From Candidatus Fermentibacter sp. (lineage in GTDB: Bacteria > Fermentibacterota > Fermentibacteria > Fermentibacterales > Fermentibacteraceae), in contig JAUCPW010000047.1 of NCBI GenBank assembly GCA_030373045.1, positions 1 through 64,000 of the forward strand: a stretch of DNA of 64,000 nt, in the 5' to 3' direction. Made by a program: the position numbers and the translations under genes. The notes beneath the pieces are model-generated. The model saw only the letters and a program-made list of their open reading frames with translations, was not told the DNA's origin and did not search any database. How positions within the stretch are numbered: position 1 is the first letter of the stretch; every line of letters starts with the position of its first letter. Below are positions 16,446 through 31,409 of this stretch, piece after piece.

Positions 16446-19400
16446 CTCAGTCGTCGTCCTCCAGGGAGCCTCTCCTGCCTTCGGCCATCTTCAGGAGATG
16501 GTCCTTGAGCTCCTCCGGATCATCGGCGAGGGCCGAGACGCCGTTCAGGAAGCCGGGCTCGCTGAAGAGCGCGTCCATCAGGTGGATGAGTTCCGTATCC
16601 CTGCTTATCGTCTCGAGAAGGACGGGGTGCCCCTCCAGCACGCCCAGCAGCTCCTCGCGCGCGGGATCGAGCGTCCACCTCAGCAATGTCGCGACCACGT
16701 CGGCGTTGTCCCTGTAGCGCCGGCGCATCTCCGCGCTGATCTCCTCGGCCTCGACGGCGGTGATCTCGCCCTTCCTGCGGCGTATGCTCCTGAACACCTC
16801 GGAGGCGGCCTCGAAGGCCTCCCTCGCGGCCTCTGCCACGCCGGCGGGCTCCCTTCCGCTCCCCGCCAGCAGCCAGACGCCGTTCAGGCAGTCCCTGACG
16901 CCGAGCTCCTGCCGCTTGTCCTCGAACTCGAGGATCACCTCCTCGATGGTGAGGAACAGCGGGCCGAACCTCCGGAGGAACTTCACCTGGGAGACGACTC
17001 CGGGCTCCCTCGCAACCCTGTCCAGCAGGCGGTCCACGAGCTTCTCCCTGTTGCCCATGCCTGCGATGACGAGTTCGATCCTGCTCATCGCCCTGCGGCG
17101 CCACAGGGGGCGGAAGAGCTGCTTCTCGGCGGCCTTGAGGGCCTGCGCGACCCCGGACTCGCCCACTCCGTAGGAGCCGGACGAGAGGCATCTCTGGAAG
17201 GCGAGGAGGAGTTCGTCGCCCCCCGTCTCGTTGCCCAGGAATTCCGCCACCTCGAGAAACCCGTCGGTGAGCGTATCGAGCTCCGGTGTCCTCGCACCAT
17301 CGAGGAGGAGCAGGTCGATGAGGCAGTTGCCGAGCGGGGTGAACACCTCCATGCGCCATGTGCGGCTGGCACTCTCGCCGGAATGGTCGGAGGTCCTGCG
17401 GGAGAATACCCTCTCGGCCCTTTCGATGGTCTGGGGGGTCACCAGTCCCTCGCCCTGCTCGTGGAGGCGGAAGAGCTCGAGCAGCTCGCCGTGGGCGAGT
17501 TCGGAGACGAGAGCCATGCCCTCGCGCGGGTTCCTGAGCATCGAGGGCCTGGCGAGCAGGCCCGCGCGGGAGAGGCCCTCCCACAGCTTGCGGGCCTGGT
17601 GGATGAAGACCCTCTGGATCTTCCTGTCGCCCGTGAGGATCCTGGAGACCTGCGTGGCCTCCTTCATCAGCGCCGCCTCGGAGGCCCTGACCGAGCTCCA
17701 TCCCGAATAGACGTCGGCGGCCCAGTTCTCGGGGATCTCGGGGGCCGCTTCGCCCCTCCTCCCGCCGAGTATCCTGATCTTGGCGGCGTAGGATTCGATG
17801 AGGAGGTGCTCGAGACGCCCCGCTACCTCGTTCAGGTACCCGGCTCCGGCAGGCAGCCCCTGTACCGAGCGCATCGCCTGGTCGGATATGGATTCGACGA
17901 AGAGCGCGAGCGTCCCCGGTTCGTCGGGAAGGATCTCGATCGCCGTGGGCAGGACCATGCCGAAGAACGAGGCCCCGGTCCTGGTCTGCCACCTCGCGAT
18001 CTGGGGATCGGCATCGGTCACGGAGTTGGACGGCATGAGCCTGCCGACCAGGTCCATCATCCGGGATGGCGTTATGGTGTCCAGCGCCTCGGGGCAGTCG
18101 ACGAGCGCCGAGATGATCCTGGGGAGCCCCTTCTCGAGGAACTGCGCCAGGGTGACATCGGACGGGTCCTGCCATGCCGCTTGCCTGCCGAACGCCGAGC
18201 AGAGCGTCCTGACGGTCTCGATCAGGCTTGATGCCCGTTCGCCCTCCAGCCCGGGCACCTTCAGCAGGTCGGATATCAGGTTGTCTATGGTCTTGGCTCC
18301 GTCACCCGTCCTGAACAGCCTCTTCAGGAGTTCGTGCTCGGTGTCGCGAACCCGGCCCTGGGCGGGCATCCTGTTGTACTCCACGACGGCCGCGGCCAGG
18401 TACTCCTCGAACACGTCACCCCTGGCCGATATCTCCTCCAGGAGCGGGCTGACGATCCTGTCGAGGAACCTCGGCATGCGGCCCTGGGAATCCAGCTTCA
18501 GGAGTGCGTCGCACACCGACCGGAAGGAGTCCGTCTCCTCCGCTGCGAGAGCCGTGAGCCACTGCGGGGGAATGCTTGAAAGGAGCCTGTCCCTGTCCAC
18601 CGGGGAGAGGAGGGAAAGGAGCCTCGCGCACTGGCCGGTCTTCCTCAGGATCACGGCCTTGTCCGCGGGTATGTTCGTGCGCAGCAGCAGGGCGGCGGCC
18701 TGGAACACCTCCGGGGAGGACAGGTTGGGAATGGTCAGTATCTCCTCGATGACATCCAGGCTGGGCCCGGGATCGGGCTGCATCACGAGCGCCTCGAGGA
18801 CTCTCGCCATCGCGTTCCTGTGGGCCCGCGAGGAGTCCCTCTCCTCGCCGCCGGCGCCCACGAGTCTTATCAGCCTGAACCAGGTATCCACGGGATGTAT
18901 CGGCACGCTGCCGGCGATCCCCGACAGGACATCGACCGCATCGAGTACCTGGGCTTCCTTGACCTGACCCTCGAACTTCTCGATCAGCATCAGGAGGACC
19001 GAGGTGTCCAGCCGTCCGCCGCCGGCCAGCACCGCGAGCTTCACCAGCGCTTCACCGACGAGCCTCGGATTCACGAACGACCCCCTCAGGGCCGTGACCT
19101 GCACGATGAGCTCGATCTCCCCCGTGGCCTGCAGGGCGCCGTGCACCTCGGGCTGCATGGCCAGGGCCTCTTCGACGACGTCCGGATCCTGCTCGCAGAA
19201 CATGGACGAGGCCACCCGCACCCTGGCCTCGGAGAGGACCGACTCCATCGCCCCGCTCTTCTCTATCTGCCCGAGCACCCCTGCAAGGAGCTGCATGGAC
19301 TGGACCGGGATGGCAATGCCACGGATCCTCCGGAGGAGAAGTTCGCCGAGACGCCCGACAGCGCGCCAGAGAGGAAGGGACTCGTCGTCGAGGAACCTCC

Positions 19401-20050
19401 AGCCCATCTCCGCGCCGAAGTCGAGCAGGGTCTCACGGGCGTGGGGCGCCGCATCACGCGTCATGCTCTCGGCGAGCTTCAGCGCCTGGATCACGTCGGG
19501 TCCCCCGGTGGCGGTCCTGTCCAGCCAGAAGCAGAACCTCTCGGGCCATCTCCCGGCGAGCTGCAGGAGGAAGTGTATCATCGGCGCGGATCTCGGACCC
19601 TCCCCCACCCCTCTCAGGGCGCGGAAGAAGAGTGCCATCACCCTCTCGAGATCGAGCCCGGTCACGGTCCTGAGCTGCTCCCACATCCATGCGAGCTGGA
19701 AGAACTCCATGATCGCGGTGGGATAGGACGAGGGCAGAAGGCTGTTGACGGCGCTCAGCCACTTCCGGACGAGCTTCGGTTCGACGGGGGGCGGGGATGA
19801 GATCAGGGAGAGGCTCTCCACGAGCCTCTCCCGGGATGCGGGGCTGAGCTTCGAGACGATGAGGGCCACGTCGGAGCAGACGGGCTCCCAGCCCTTCAGG
19901 TCGAAGACGCGGAGGGCCGACAGCTCCATCACTATGGACGGATCGGCGTGGCTGGAATCCAGGAGGTCGACCGGCAGGGCCGCCTCCGTCCTCACCTCCG
20001 GAATCGGCGAGGGACGAGGCTCGTTGGCCACGTGCCACAGTTTCAGCTTC

Positions 20051-24810
<4,760 letters not shown>

Positions 24811-24867
24811 CTCGGAGCCTGCGCCGCGGTGCGGTGCGCACCGTCCTCCCCAGGGTTGTCAGCCGCC

Positions 24868-25983
24868 TTAACCTGTGGCTCCGGGGAGTCTCACCGGCAT
24901 CAGCAGGGAGAGGTGAGCGACGCCCTGTTCGGGCGTCTCGTTCTCGAGCACGACGGCGGACGCGCTGTTCTTGAGCCTGAGGACGATGCGGTCGCCGGTC
25001 ATGTTCTTGAGTATCTCCATGAGGAAGTCGGCATTGAACCCGACCTGCAGGGACTCGCCGGAATAGTCGCCCTCGAGCTTCTCCCTCGCCTCGCCGGCGT
25101 CGGTGTTCTCGGCCTGCACGAGGATGCTCCCCTTCTCGAGGGAGAGCTTGACCTGGTGGGTGGCCGGGTTGGCGATGATGCGCATCCTCCTGAGGGCGGA
25201 GTTCAGCTCCTCCCGGGAGATGACGAGGCTCTTGTCGTTGTCGTGGGGGATCACCTTCTCGTAGGGAGGGTAGGGCCCCTCGATGGTCCTGCTGAAGATG
25301 GTGGTGGAGCCGAATTCGAAGGAGAGCTGCGAGCCTTGGAAGCTGACCCGTACATCGCCGTCGTCGCCGATGCGGGCGAGGAGGGCGAGGGCCTTGGGAG
25401 CGACGATGGCCTCGAAAGGCGAAGGGGATACGACATCCGAAAGGTGTATGCGGGCGAGACGGTGCCCGTCGGTGGCTACCATTTCGAGGCCTTCGGATCC
25501 CAGTTTCCAGAGTTCGCCGTTGAGAGCAGGCCTGTAGTCCTCCCGGGCGACCGCGAAGGAAGTCCTCCTGATGGCGGATGCCAGTACGGACATGGATATG
25601 GTGACGGAAGAGGACTCGACCCTGGTCGGGAGCTCGGGATAGGTATCGCGCGCAGAGCCGGCCACGACGAACGAGCTGGTGCCGCAGTTGATGCTGATGC
25701 GGCTTCCGGTGCCGCCGATGTGGACATCGGTGTCGGGAAGCTCGCGGACTATCTCATGGAGCTTCCTTCCGGGTATGGCGACAGAACCGGGAGTGGTCAC
25801 GGTAGCCGGTATGCTGGTCGTGATCGTCGTGTCCAGGTCGGTTGCAGCAAGGCTGAGCTGATCCCTGCCGGCTTCGAGGAGGATGTTCGTCAGGGCTGGC
25901 AGGTTGGTACGGGGGGGCACCGCCGCGGCAACGGTGTTGAGACCCTTTAGGAACTCTGCCTGGGAGACGAGCAGCTTGATCAT
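24868..25983 (-). CDS. dnaN: DNA polymerase III beta sliding clamp
   Basis: 371 residues, the expected length, with three clamp repeats. It starts MIKLLVSQAEFLKGLNTVAA and ends SLLMPVRLPG, the conserved C-terminal MPM/VRL motif that forms the protein-binding cleft. It lies downstream of dnaA across a 220-base gap with DnaA-box-like motifs and has a likely promoter of its own (TATAAT at 26052-26057, minus strand). Confidence 0.96.
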   Translation of the reverse strand: MIKLLVSQAEFLKGLNTVAAAVPPRTNLPALTNILLEAGRDQLSLAATDLDTTITTSIPATVTTPGSVAIPGRKLHEIVRELPDTDVHIGGTGSRISINCGTSSFVVAGSARDTYPELPTRVESSSVTISMSVLASAIRRTSFAVAREDYRPALNGELWKLGSEGLEMVATDGHRLARIHLSDVVSPSPFEAIVAPKALALLARIGDDGDVRVSFQGSQLSFEFGSTTIFSRTIEGPYPPYEKVIPHDNDKSLVISREELNSALRRMRIIANPATHQVKLSLEKGSILVQAENTDAGEAREKLEGDYSGESLQVGFNADFLMEILKNMTGDRIVLRLKNSASAVVLENETPEQGVAHLSLLMPVRLPGATG

Positions 25984-26203
25984 CGTGCATCCCTCCGGGG
26001 AACGGCTGGGACCAGTAGAGACATAGAAAACAGCGACAAATGATGATTACTATTATACCGAAGAAACTGTTGACCTGCTAGGGTGAGGGTTGCGGCGCAC
26101 GGTACTCCGGTGTGGGGAACGATGTGGAAAACGCCCGTGCAAAGGCCGGGTTCTCCACAGTGGTCGTACGGGACGGCAGTTTCCGGGGGGCGGATCGACA
26201 GGA
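25984..26203. other. oriC: Candidate replication origin segment between dnaN and dnaA
   Basis: This 220-base gap holds an AT-rich stretch (about 26020-26072, including a minus-strand TATAAT at 26052-26057). DnaA-box-like sites follow on the dnaA side: TGTGGGGAA (26111-26119), TGTGGAAAA (26123-26131) and TTCTCCACA (26151-26159). AT-rich unwinding DNA next to DnaA sites is what oriC needs. The TATAAT probably also serves dnaN. Whether the functional origin is here or in the 27557-27865 gap, which has the only perfect box, cannot be decided by eye. Confidence 0.55.
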
Positions 26204-27556
26204 TCAACCCGAGAGCCTGGTTCTCAGATCCAGGATCCTTCTGCGGAGGGAGGCGTCTTCCGAGGATAGCTGCCTTATGCGGTCGATGGCGTTGAGGACC
26301 GTGGAGTGGTCGCGGCCGGAGAAGAAGCGGCCGATCTCGACGAGGGAAGTCTCGGTGAGCTCCCTGATTAGGAACATCGCGACCTGGCGGGGTACGAGGA
26401 TGTCGCGCCTCCGCTGCTTGCCCCTGAGCTGCGCCGGGGCGACGGAAAAGGCCTCTGCTACGGCTGCGGTGATGACGCCGGCGGAGAGTTTCTGCGAGGC
26501 GGAGCCGAATGCGTCGGAGAGGACCCTCTTCGCGAGTGCGAGATCTATCGGGGTGCCGTTGATCCGGCTGGATGCGGCCAGCCTGTGCACCGCGCCCTCG
26601 AGCTGCCTGACGTTGCTCCTGATCGTGGAAGCGATGAAGTCGAGCACCTCGGCGGGGAAGAACTCCCCCTCGTCGCGGACCTTGAGGTCGAGGATCGCCA
26701 TGCGCGTCTCGTAGTCGGGGGGCTGGATGTCGGCGACGAGGCCGGACTGGAACCTGGAGACCAGGCGTTCCTCGAGCCCCGGGATCTCGCCGGGCAGCCT
26801 GTCGGATGTGAAGACGATCTGCCTGCCTGTCTGGTACAGGTCGTTGAACCTGTGGAAGAGCTCCTCCTGGGTCTGCGCCTTGCCTCCCAGGGACTGGACG
26901 TCGTCCATGAGCAGGAGGTCGACGTCGCGGTAGATGCGCCTGAACTCGTCGACGTTCTGACGGCCCAGCGATGTGACGAAGAGGTGGAGGAACTGCTCCG
27001 AGGAGACGTATACGAATCGCTTGTCGGGATGGAGCCTCCTGACCTCGTGGGCGATGCCCTGGATGAGGTGGGTCTTGCCCAGCCCGACGCCGCCGTAGAT
27101 GAAGAGAGGATTGTAGGAAGGGCTGCCCGGGTTCATGGCGACGGCCCTGGCGCCGGCATGGGCGAGCTCGTTGCTGGGCCCCGCCACGAATCTGTCGAAG
27201 GTATAGCTGGGATGGAGATAGTTTGATCTGATGGAGGTCTGGTTCTGCCTGGGCTGGGCCTCCGGACCGGGAGATGCGGGTGGGGCGGGGTCGCCGACGC
27301 ATTGCAGGCTGATCCCGGGGATGCCGCTGAGCTCCCTGAGGGAGCCCTGGAGGATATCGCCGTACTGTGTCATCGTCCATCTCGCCATGAAGGCGTTCGG
27401 GAAGCGGACGATGAACCTGTCCTCCTCGAGAGCCTCGAAGCAGGACACCTGGAGCCACGAGCTGAACGAGGTAGGCGGTATGGACGGCCTCGCAGCCTCG
27501 AGACAGCGGTTCCAGAGACCCGGCAGATCCATGCCGGAAGGGGCGGTCTGTTCCAC
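26204..27556 (-). CDS. dnaA: Chromosomal replication initiator DnaA
   Basis: 450 residues. Domain III has Walker A YGGVGLGKTHLIQGIA and Walker B LLMDDVQSL. Domain IV ends with the DnaA-box-binding signature GRDHSTVLNAIDRI. Domain I is recognisable (SFSSWLQVSCFEAL). It is the first gene of the leftward dnaA-dnaN-dciA-gyrB-gyrA series and divergent from rpmH. Confidence 0.97.
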   Translation of the reverse strand: MEQTAPSGMDLPGLWNRCLEAARPSIPPTSFSSWLQVSCFEALEEDRFIVRFPNAFMARWTMTQYGDILQGSLRELSGIPGISLQCVGDPAPPASPGPEAQPRQNQTSIRSNYLHPSYTFDRFVAGPSNELAHAGARAVAMNPGSPSYNPLFIYGGVGLGKTHLIQGIAHEVRRLHPDKRFVYVSSEQFLHLFVTSLGRQNVDEFRRIYRDVDLLLMDDVQSLGGKAQTQEELFHRFNDLYQTGRQIVFTSDRLPGEIPGLEERLVSRFQSGLVADIQPPDYETRMAILDLKVRDEGEFFPAEVLDFIASTIRSNVRQLEGAVHRLAASSRINGTPIDLALAKRVLSDAFGSASQKLSAGVITAAVAEAFSVAPAQLRGKQRRRDILVPRQVAMFLIRELTETSLVEIGRFFSGRDHSTVLNAIDRIRQLSSEDASLRRRILDLRTRLSG

Positions 27557-27865
27557 GCCGGCCTAAGACATTGCCGGGTAAACCGGACAGGTATTATCCA
27601 CAGAGTTCTCCACAGGTTTCACAGCTTACATATGCTTGGAATACAGGAAGATGCGTCGTAGGGCAGTACCGTGATCGCGCCGCGTGTTGATTTCGTTCGA
27701 GCAACATACATTCCACCGGAGCCACCGTCTTGACAGGACCCGATTTGGGGAGTAGCTTCCCGCTTCGCCGCATCAAAGCGGCAGGCAGAATTTCGTCCCG
27801 CCGGGACCCGCAGTCAAGCCGTCACGGGATGAGTGTAAAAAATCAGGTGATCCGGGAGAGGCGAC
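27557..27865. other. dnaA-rpmH intergenic region with DnaA boxes (second origin candidate)
   Basis: The largest gene-free stretch of the window (309 bases). It contains a perfect DnaA box TTATCCACA (27594-27602) and a close relative TTCTCCACA (27606-27614), 3 bases apart in the same orientation and just upstream of dnaA. This suggests autoregulation and/or origin function. The plus-strand promoter for rpmH lies at 27730-27758. The rest shows no gene, tRNA or clear hairpin. Confidence 0.65.
27730..27758 (+). promoter_or_regulatory. Promoter of the rpmH-rnpA-yidD-yidC operon
   Basis: A perfect TTGACA (27730-27735) is followed after 17 bases by TAGCTT (27753-27758). Transcription would start about 100 bases ahead of the rpmH ATG. 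Confidence 0.6.
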
Positions 27866-28000
27866 ATGAAGAGAACGTACCAGCCAAGCAACTTGTCCCG
27901 CGCCAGGAGACACGGATTCAGGGCGAGGATGGCCACTCGCAACGGGCGCAAGGTGCTCAATGCCAGGCGCCGCAGGAACAGGAAGCACCTCGTCCCCTAG
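27866..28000 (+). CDS. rpmH: 50S ribosomal protein L34
   Basis: 44 residues reading [20 protein letters not shown], then the basic segment ending in NRKHLVP, a full-length L34. GGGAGAGG precedes the ATG. It is the first gene of the rightward origin operon. The rnpA reading frame starts inside it. Confidence 0.96.
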   Translation: MKRTYQPSNLSRARRHGFRARMATRNGRKVLNARRRRNRKHLVP

Positions 28001-28352
28001 TGGACGACCTGTCCTAGCCGCCCCCGGGAGGCTCACCGGCAAACCCGAATTCGAGAGGGTGTTCAGGCAGGGCTTCCGGTTCAGGGGCGCGGCGGTGAGG
28101 ATAGTCTGTCTCGGAAACACCCTGGGCATCACACGCCTGGGGTTTTCCGTATCCAGGAAGATGGGATGCGCAGCGGAGAGGAACCTCTTCAGACGCCGGA
28201 TCAGGGAGGCGCTGCGTCAGCGGATCGCGACGCCGCCGGGCCTGGATATCGTCGTGTACCCCGCGGTGAAGCTCTCGGAGACTACGCGAAGAGAGATGGA
28301 AGCGGATCTCATTGCATTCGCGGACTCTCTCCGGCTGCGAGGGGAACGCTGA
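27960..28352 (+). CDS. rnpA: Ribonuclease P protein component
   Basis: 130 residues. The family core is present: [17 protein letters not shown], then [28 protein letters not shown], which contains the basic RNR-type motif (here [11 protein letters not shown]). The only in-frame ATG/GTG/TTG ahead of the core is the ATG at 27960, which lies 41 bases inside rpmH. The protein thus has an extra N-terminal segment of about 23 residues and the genes overlap. This recalls the rpmH/rnpA overlap known from Thermus. The protein binds the RNase P RNA to mature tRNA 5' ends. Confidence 0.9.
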   Translation: MPGAAGTGSTSSPSGRPVLAAPGRLTGKPEFERVFRQGFRFRGAAVRIVCLGNTLGITRLGFSVSRKMGCAAERNLFRRRIREALRQRIATPPGLDIVVYPAVKLSETTRREMEADLIAFADSLRLRGER

Positions 28353-28561
28353 AGGCAATCCGGTTCTACAGGCGCTGGATATCTCCGATGCTCCCCCCGG
28401 GCTGCCGGTTCACGCCTTCGTGCAGCCTGTACGCCCTGATCGCGGTGGAGAGGTTCGGCTTCCTGAAGGGAAGCGTGATGTCCGCCTGGAGGATACTCAG
28501 GTGCAATCCTTTCACGCCCGGCGGTTTCGATCCAGTCCCCGGAGGTCCCGAAGATGAGTGA
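28349..28561 (+). CDS. yidD: Membrane protein insertion efficiency factor YidD
   Basis: 70 residues with the complete YidD core: [35 protein letters not shown] and [17 protein letters not shown]. No ATG, GTG or TTG precedes the core in frame. The best start is the CTG at 28349, four bases before the end of rnpA (CTGA overlap) with AGGGG about five bases upstream. YidD helps YidC-dependent insertion and sits between rnpA and yidC as usual. Confidence 0.88.
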   Translation: MKAIRFYRRWISPMLPPGCRFTPSCSLYALIAVERFGFLKGSVMSAWRILRCNPFTPGGFDPVPGGPEDE

Positions 28562-30155
28562 CCAGCAGAGACTCCTCCTTGCAGCCGTGCTGATGTCCCT
28601 TGTGCTGGTGGCGGGATGGATGCTGGGCTCCTCGAGACGGCAGGCCCCTGTGGCGCCGGAACTGCCGGACCCGGTTCCGACATCCCAGACGATCGAGACC
28701 GTGGAGGATTCGATCCCGGACTCGACGTCCGCGCAGACCCCCGGGGATTCTTCCGCAGCGCGGATCGATGTGCCCACGGAGCGCCTCGTGAACGTATCCA
28801 TCCCCGACGGGCACGGAGGGATCCTGGTGGATGCCGTGCTCTCGACGAACGGGGGGGCGGTTGTCTCGTGGGTCATGCCGTCATGGCGCAACCTCACGGA
28901 TGGAGCCGACGGGCCGATCGAACTGGTGAACGAACCCTGGTTCGAGGCTCTGGGGCCGGCCGGACCCGTGGGGTTCGAGTGCGGATGCCCCGCTGCCGTC
29001 GTCGCATCGGGTGACGTAGAGATAACGATGACGGCGGAGGGCGGCCGGGAGCGCACATACACGTTCCATCCCGGGAGCTACGTCTTCGAGATCACGGACA
29101 CCGGAGCGGACGCGTTCACCGTCGCGCAGGGAGCCATCCCCGTGACCGAGACCGTCACCGATCCTTCGAGGTATTTCAGCGCGGCATGGTTCGCCGAGAA
29201 GAGCAGGTCGAAGAAGCCCGGCAGCCTCGACGAGGAGCTGGCGCTCGGCAGGGTGCTCTGGGCGGCCGCGAGGTCGAGGTACTTCACCGTGCTGATGATG
29301 CCCTGCGATGGGTCGCGCAGGGACGGGTACGCGTTCTCGAGCGATCCGGTCCAGTCTCCGAGGGTCACGCTGGAGGGCGGCGACATCAGGGTATATGCCG
29401 GCCCGGTGGACTACGGGAGGCTGCACGCACTCGGATCGCGCACGGACAACCTCGTCGACTTCGGATGGCCGATCATCAGGTGGATAGGGAAGCTGATCTA
29501 TCTCTTCCTCACCACAGTGCTGTCGTTCGCGTCGAACTGGGGCGTGCGCATCGTGATCCTGTCGGTCGTGATGAAGCTGGCCCTCATGCCGCTCTCGATC
29601 CACAGCAGCCGGTCGATGAAGAGGATGCAGTCGATGCAGCCCCTGGTGATCGAGCTGCAGAAGAAGTACGCGAACGATCCCATGCGCCAGAGGCAGGAGC
29701 TGTCGAAGCTCTACAAGGAGAACGGGGTGAACCCCCTGGGAGGCTGCCTGCCCCTCATACTCCAGATGCCGATCTTCTTCGCCCTGTACCGTGTGCTCGA
29801 GAACTCGGTGAACCTGCGGGGAGCCGGATTCGTCCTCTGGATCACCGACCTGTCCAGGCCCGAGATCCTGATCCCGTTCGGGACCAGCGTACTGGGCATG
29901 CCCGGGATCGGTCTGCTCCCCGTGCTGATGGGCGCGGCGATGTTCTACCAGCAGAAGACGTCCATGACCGACCCGTCGCAGAAGAGCATGGCATACATCA
30001 TGCCCGTGATGATGACGTGGTTCTTCATGAAGTTCCCGGCCGGGCTCTCCCTCTACTGGTTCGTGAACAACATCCTGTCGATCGCGGAACAGAAGCTCGT
30101 GCCGAAGGCGAAGGCCGCACCCGCCGTACAGGCGGTGGAGAGGCGCGCGAAGTGA
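28554..30155 (+). CDS. yidC: Membrane protein insertase YidC
   Basis: 533 residues. There is an N-terminal membrane segment (about 7-25) and a large periplasmic domain (about 60-300), as in Gram-negative YidC. The conserved insertase core follows: [48 protein letters not shown] and [13 protein letters not shown]. The C-terminus is basic. The periplasmic domain supports a diderm envelope. It overlaps yidD by eight bases. Confidence 0.96.
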   Translation: MSDQQRLLLAAVLMSLVLVAGWMLGSSRRQAPVAPELPDPVPTSQTIETVEDSIPDSTSAQTPGDSSAARIDVPTERLVNVSIPDGHGGILVDAVLSTNGGAVVSWVMPSWRNLTDGADGPIELVNEPWFEALGPAGPVGFECGCPAAVVASGDVEITMTAEGGRERTYTFHPGSYVFEITDTGADAFTVAQGAIPVTETVTDPSRYFSAAWFAEKSRSKKPGSLDEELALGRVLWAAARSRYFTVLMMPCDGSRRDGYAFSSDPVQSPRVTLEGGDIRVYAGPVDYGRLHALGSRTDNLVDFGWPIIRWIGKLIYLFLTTVLSFASNWGVRIVILSVVMKLALMPLSIHSSRSMKRMQSMQPLVIELQKKYANDPMRQRQELSKLYKENGVNPLGGCLPLILQMPIFFALYRVLENSVNLRGAGFVLWITDLSRPEILIPFGTSVLGMPGIGLLPVLMGAAMFYQQKTSMTDPSQKSMAYIMPVMMTWFFMKFPAGLSLYWFVNNILSIAEQKLVPKAKAAPAVQAVERRAK

Positions 30156-30167
30156 GATGAGGGAGCC

Positions 30168-31409
30168 TTGCCCGGAGAGGTGATAGCCGCCCTGGCCACC
30201 CCCCCGGGGGATTCCGCGCTGGCGCTGTTGAGGATGAGCGGCGAAGGCTGTGCGGCGATCGTCGAGGAGCTGCTCGATCTGGAAGAGGGCAGGCTCTCGG
30301 GGATGCGGAGGGCCGTCGCCCCGATTCCGGGTGCAGCGCAGGGCGCGGAAGCCGTGGCTTTCTCGTGGCCCGCCGGAAGGAGCTACACCGGCGAGGAAAT
30401 GGTCGACGTCGTCTGCCCGGGAGCCCGGGAGATCGTCGACGGCCTGCTGGCGGGCATGCTCTCGCGGGGAGCGAGACCGTCGCTGCCCGGCGAGTTCACG
30501 AGGCATGCATATCTTTCCGGCAGGCTCTCCCCGCTCGAAGTGATCGGGCTCGCATCCCTCTGGAGGAGAGGCAGCGAAGACGGCCGGGCGGGAGGCGCGC
30601 TCGAGGATCTGGGCGCGCGCCTGGCGGAATCCCTCGAACGATCGGCGGAGCTGATCGAAGCCGCCGTCGAGTTCCCCGACGAAATCGACGAACACCGGCT
30701 CCACATGGATGAGTGCCTGGAGGAGACGCTGCACAGGGCACGCCTGTTCCGGGAGGGCGCGGAAAGAGCCGAGGGACCGGTGAGGGTTTTTCTGGCAGGC
30801 CCGGTCAACTCCGGAAAGTCGACGCTCTTCAACAGGCTGGCGGGCGCCGAGAGAGCGGTGGTGTCCGACGAGGCGGGGACCACACGGGACGGAGCCTCGT
30901 GCATCACCCTGGTCGGCGGAAGGCGGGTGGAGCTGTTCGATACCCCCGGATTCAGGGGTGGAGAGATGAGGGGGGCGGATGCGGAGGCTCTCCGGATCGC
31001 CCTCGGGATGATAGGCAGCGGGGACGTGGTGGTCTGGATGAGCCCGGGTTCGAGTGAGGAGCCGGGGCGGGGCCTCGCGGAAGCCGCGGGCAGGATAGTC
31101 AGGGTTGCCAGCAGATGCGACGAGGTCGGGGGAGAATGGCTTCCGGTCAGCTCGGTCACAGGAGAGGGGATCGACGAGCTCGGGAAGGCGATCGCCGGTG
31201 CCAGGCCCGGAGGCCTGCTCACCACGATCGCTGGCTCGATCGAAGCGAGGATCGATGAGGCATCGGGGGCATTGTCGGGCCGGGAGCTCGCTCTGGCGGC
31301 GGAGAGCGTTGCAGAAGCGCTGAGGGAACTGAACTGCTGCATGGACAGGGGAGGGGGAGTCGGGATAGCGGTGGAGCGTGCCCTGGGCAGGATGTGCGTG
31401 GGGAAATGA
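30168..31409 (+). CDS. mnmE: tRNA modification GTPase MnmE
   Basis: 413 residues from the TTG at 30168. The N-terminal folate-binding part begins VIAALATPPGDSALALLRMSG. The G domain has GPVNSGKST (G1), GTTRD (G2) and DTPGF (G3). The usual G4 NKxD appears to be SRCD (VASRCDEVG), an odd departure. The C-terminus ends RALGRMCVGK, the conserved C-(I/V)-G-K of MnmE. With MnmG it modifies the wobble uridine of tRNAs. The protein is about 40 residues shorter than most. Confidence 0.93.
   Translation: MPGEVIAALATPPGDSALALLRMSGEGCAAIVEELLDLEEGRLSGMRRAVAPIPGAAQGAEAVAFSWPAGRSYTGEEMVDVVCPGAREIVDGLLAGMLSRGARPSLPGEFTRHAYLSGRLSPLEVIGLASLWRRGSEDGRAGGALEDLGARLAESLERSAELIEAAVEFPDEIDEHRLHMDECLEETLHRARLFREGAERAEGPVRVFLAGPVNSGKSTLFNRLAGAERAVVSDEAGTTRDGASCITLVGGRRVELFDTPGFRGGEMRGADAEALRIALGMIGSGDVVVWMSPGSSEEPGRGLAEAAGRIVRVASRCDEVGGEWLPVSSVTGEGIDELGKAIAGARPGGLLTTIAGSIEARIDEASGALSGRELALAAESVAEALRELNCCMDRGGGVGIAVERALGRMCVGK

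Noticed and set aside
27557-27865. Possible small RNA or tRNA gene in the dnaA-rpmH gap
   Set aside because: No cloverleaf or TTCGA-type T-loop was found; the region is explained by DnaA boxes and a promoter.
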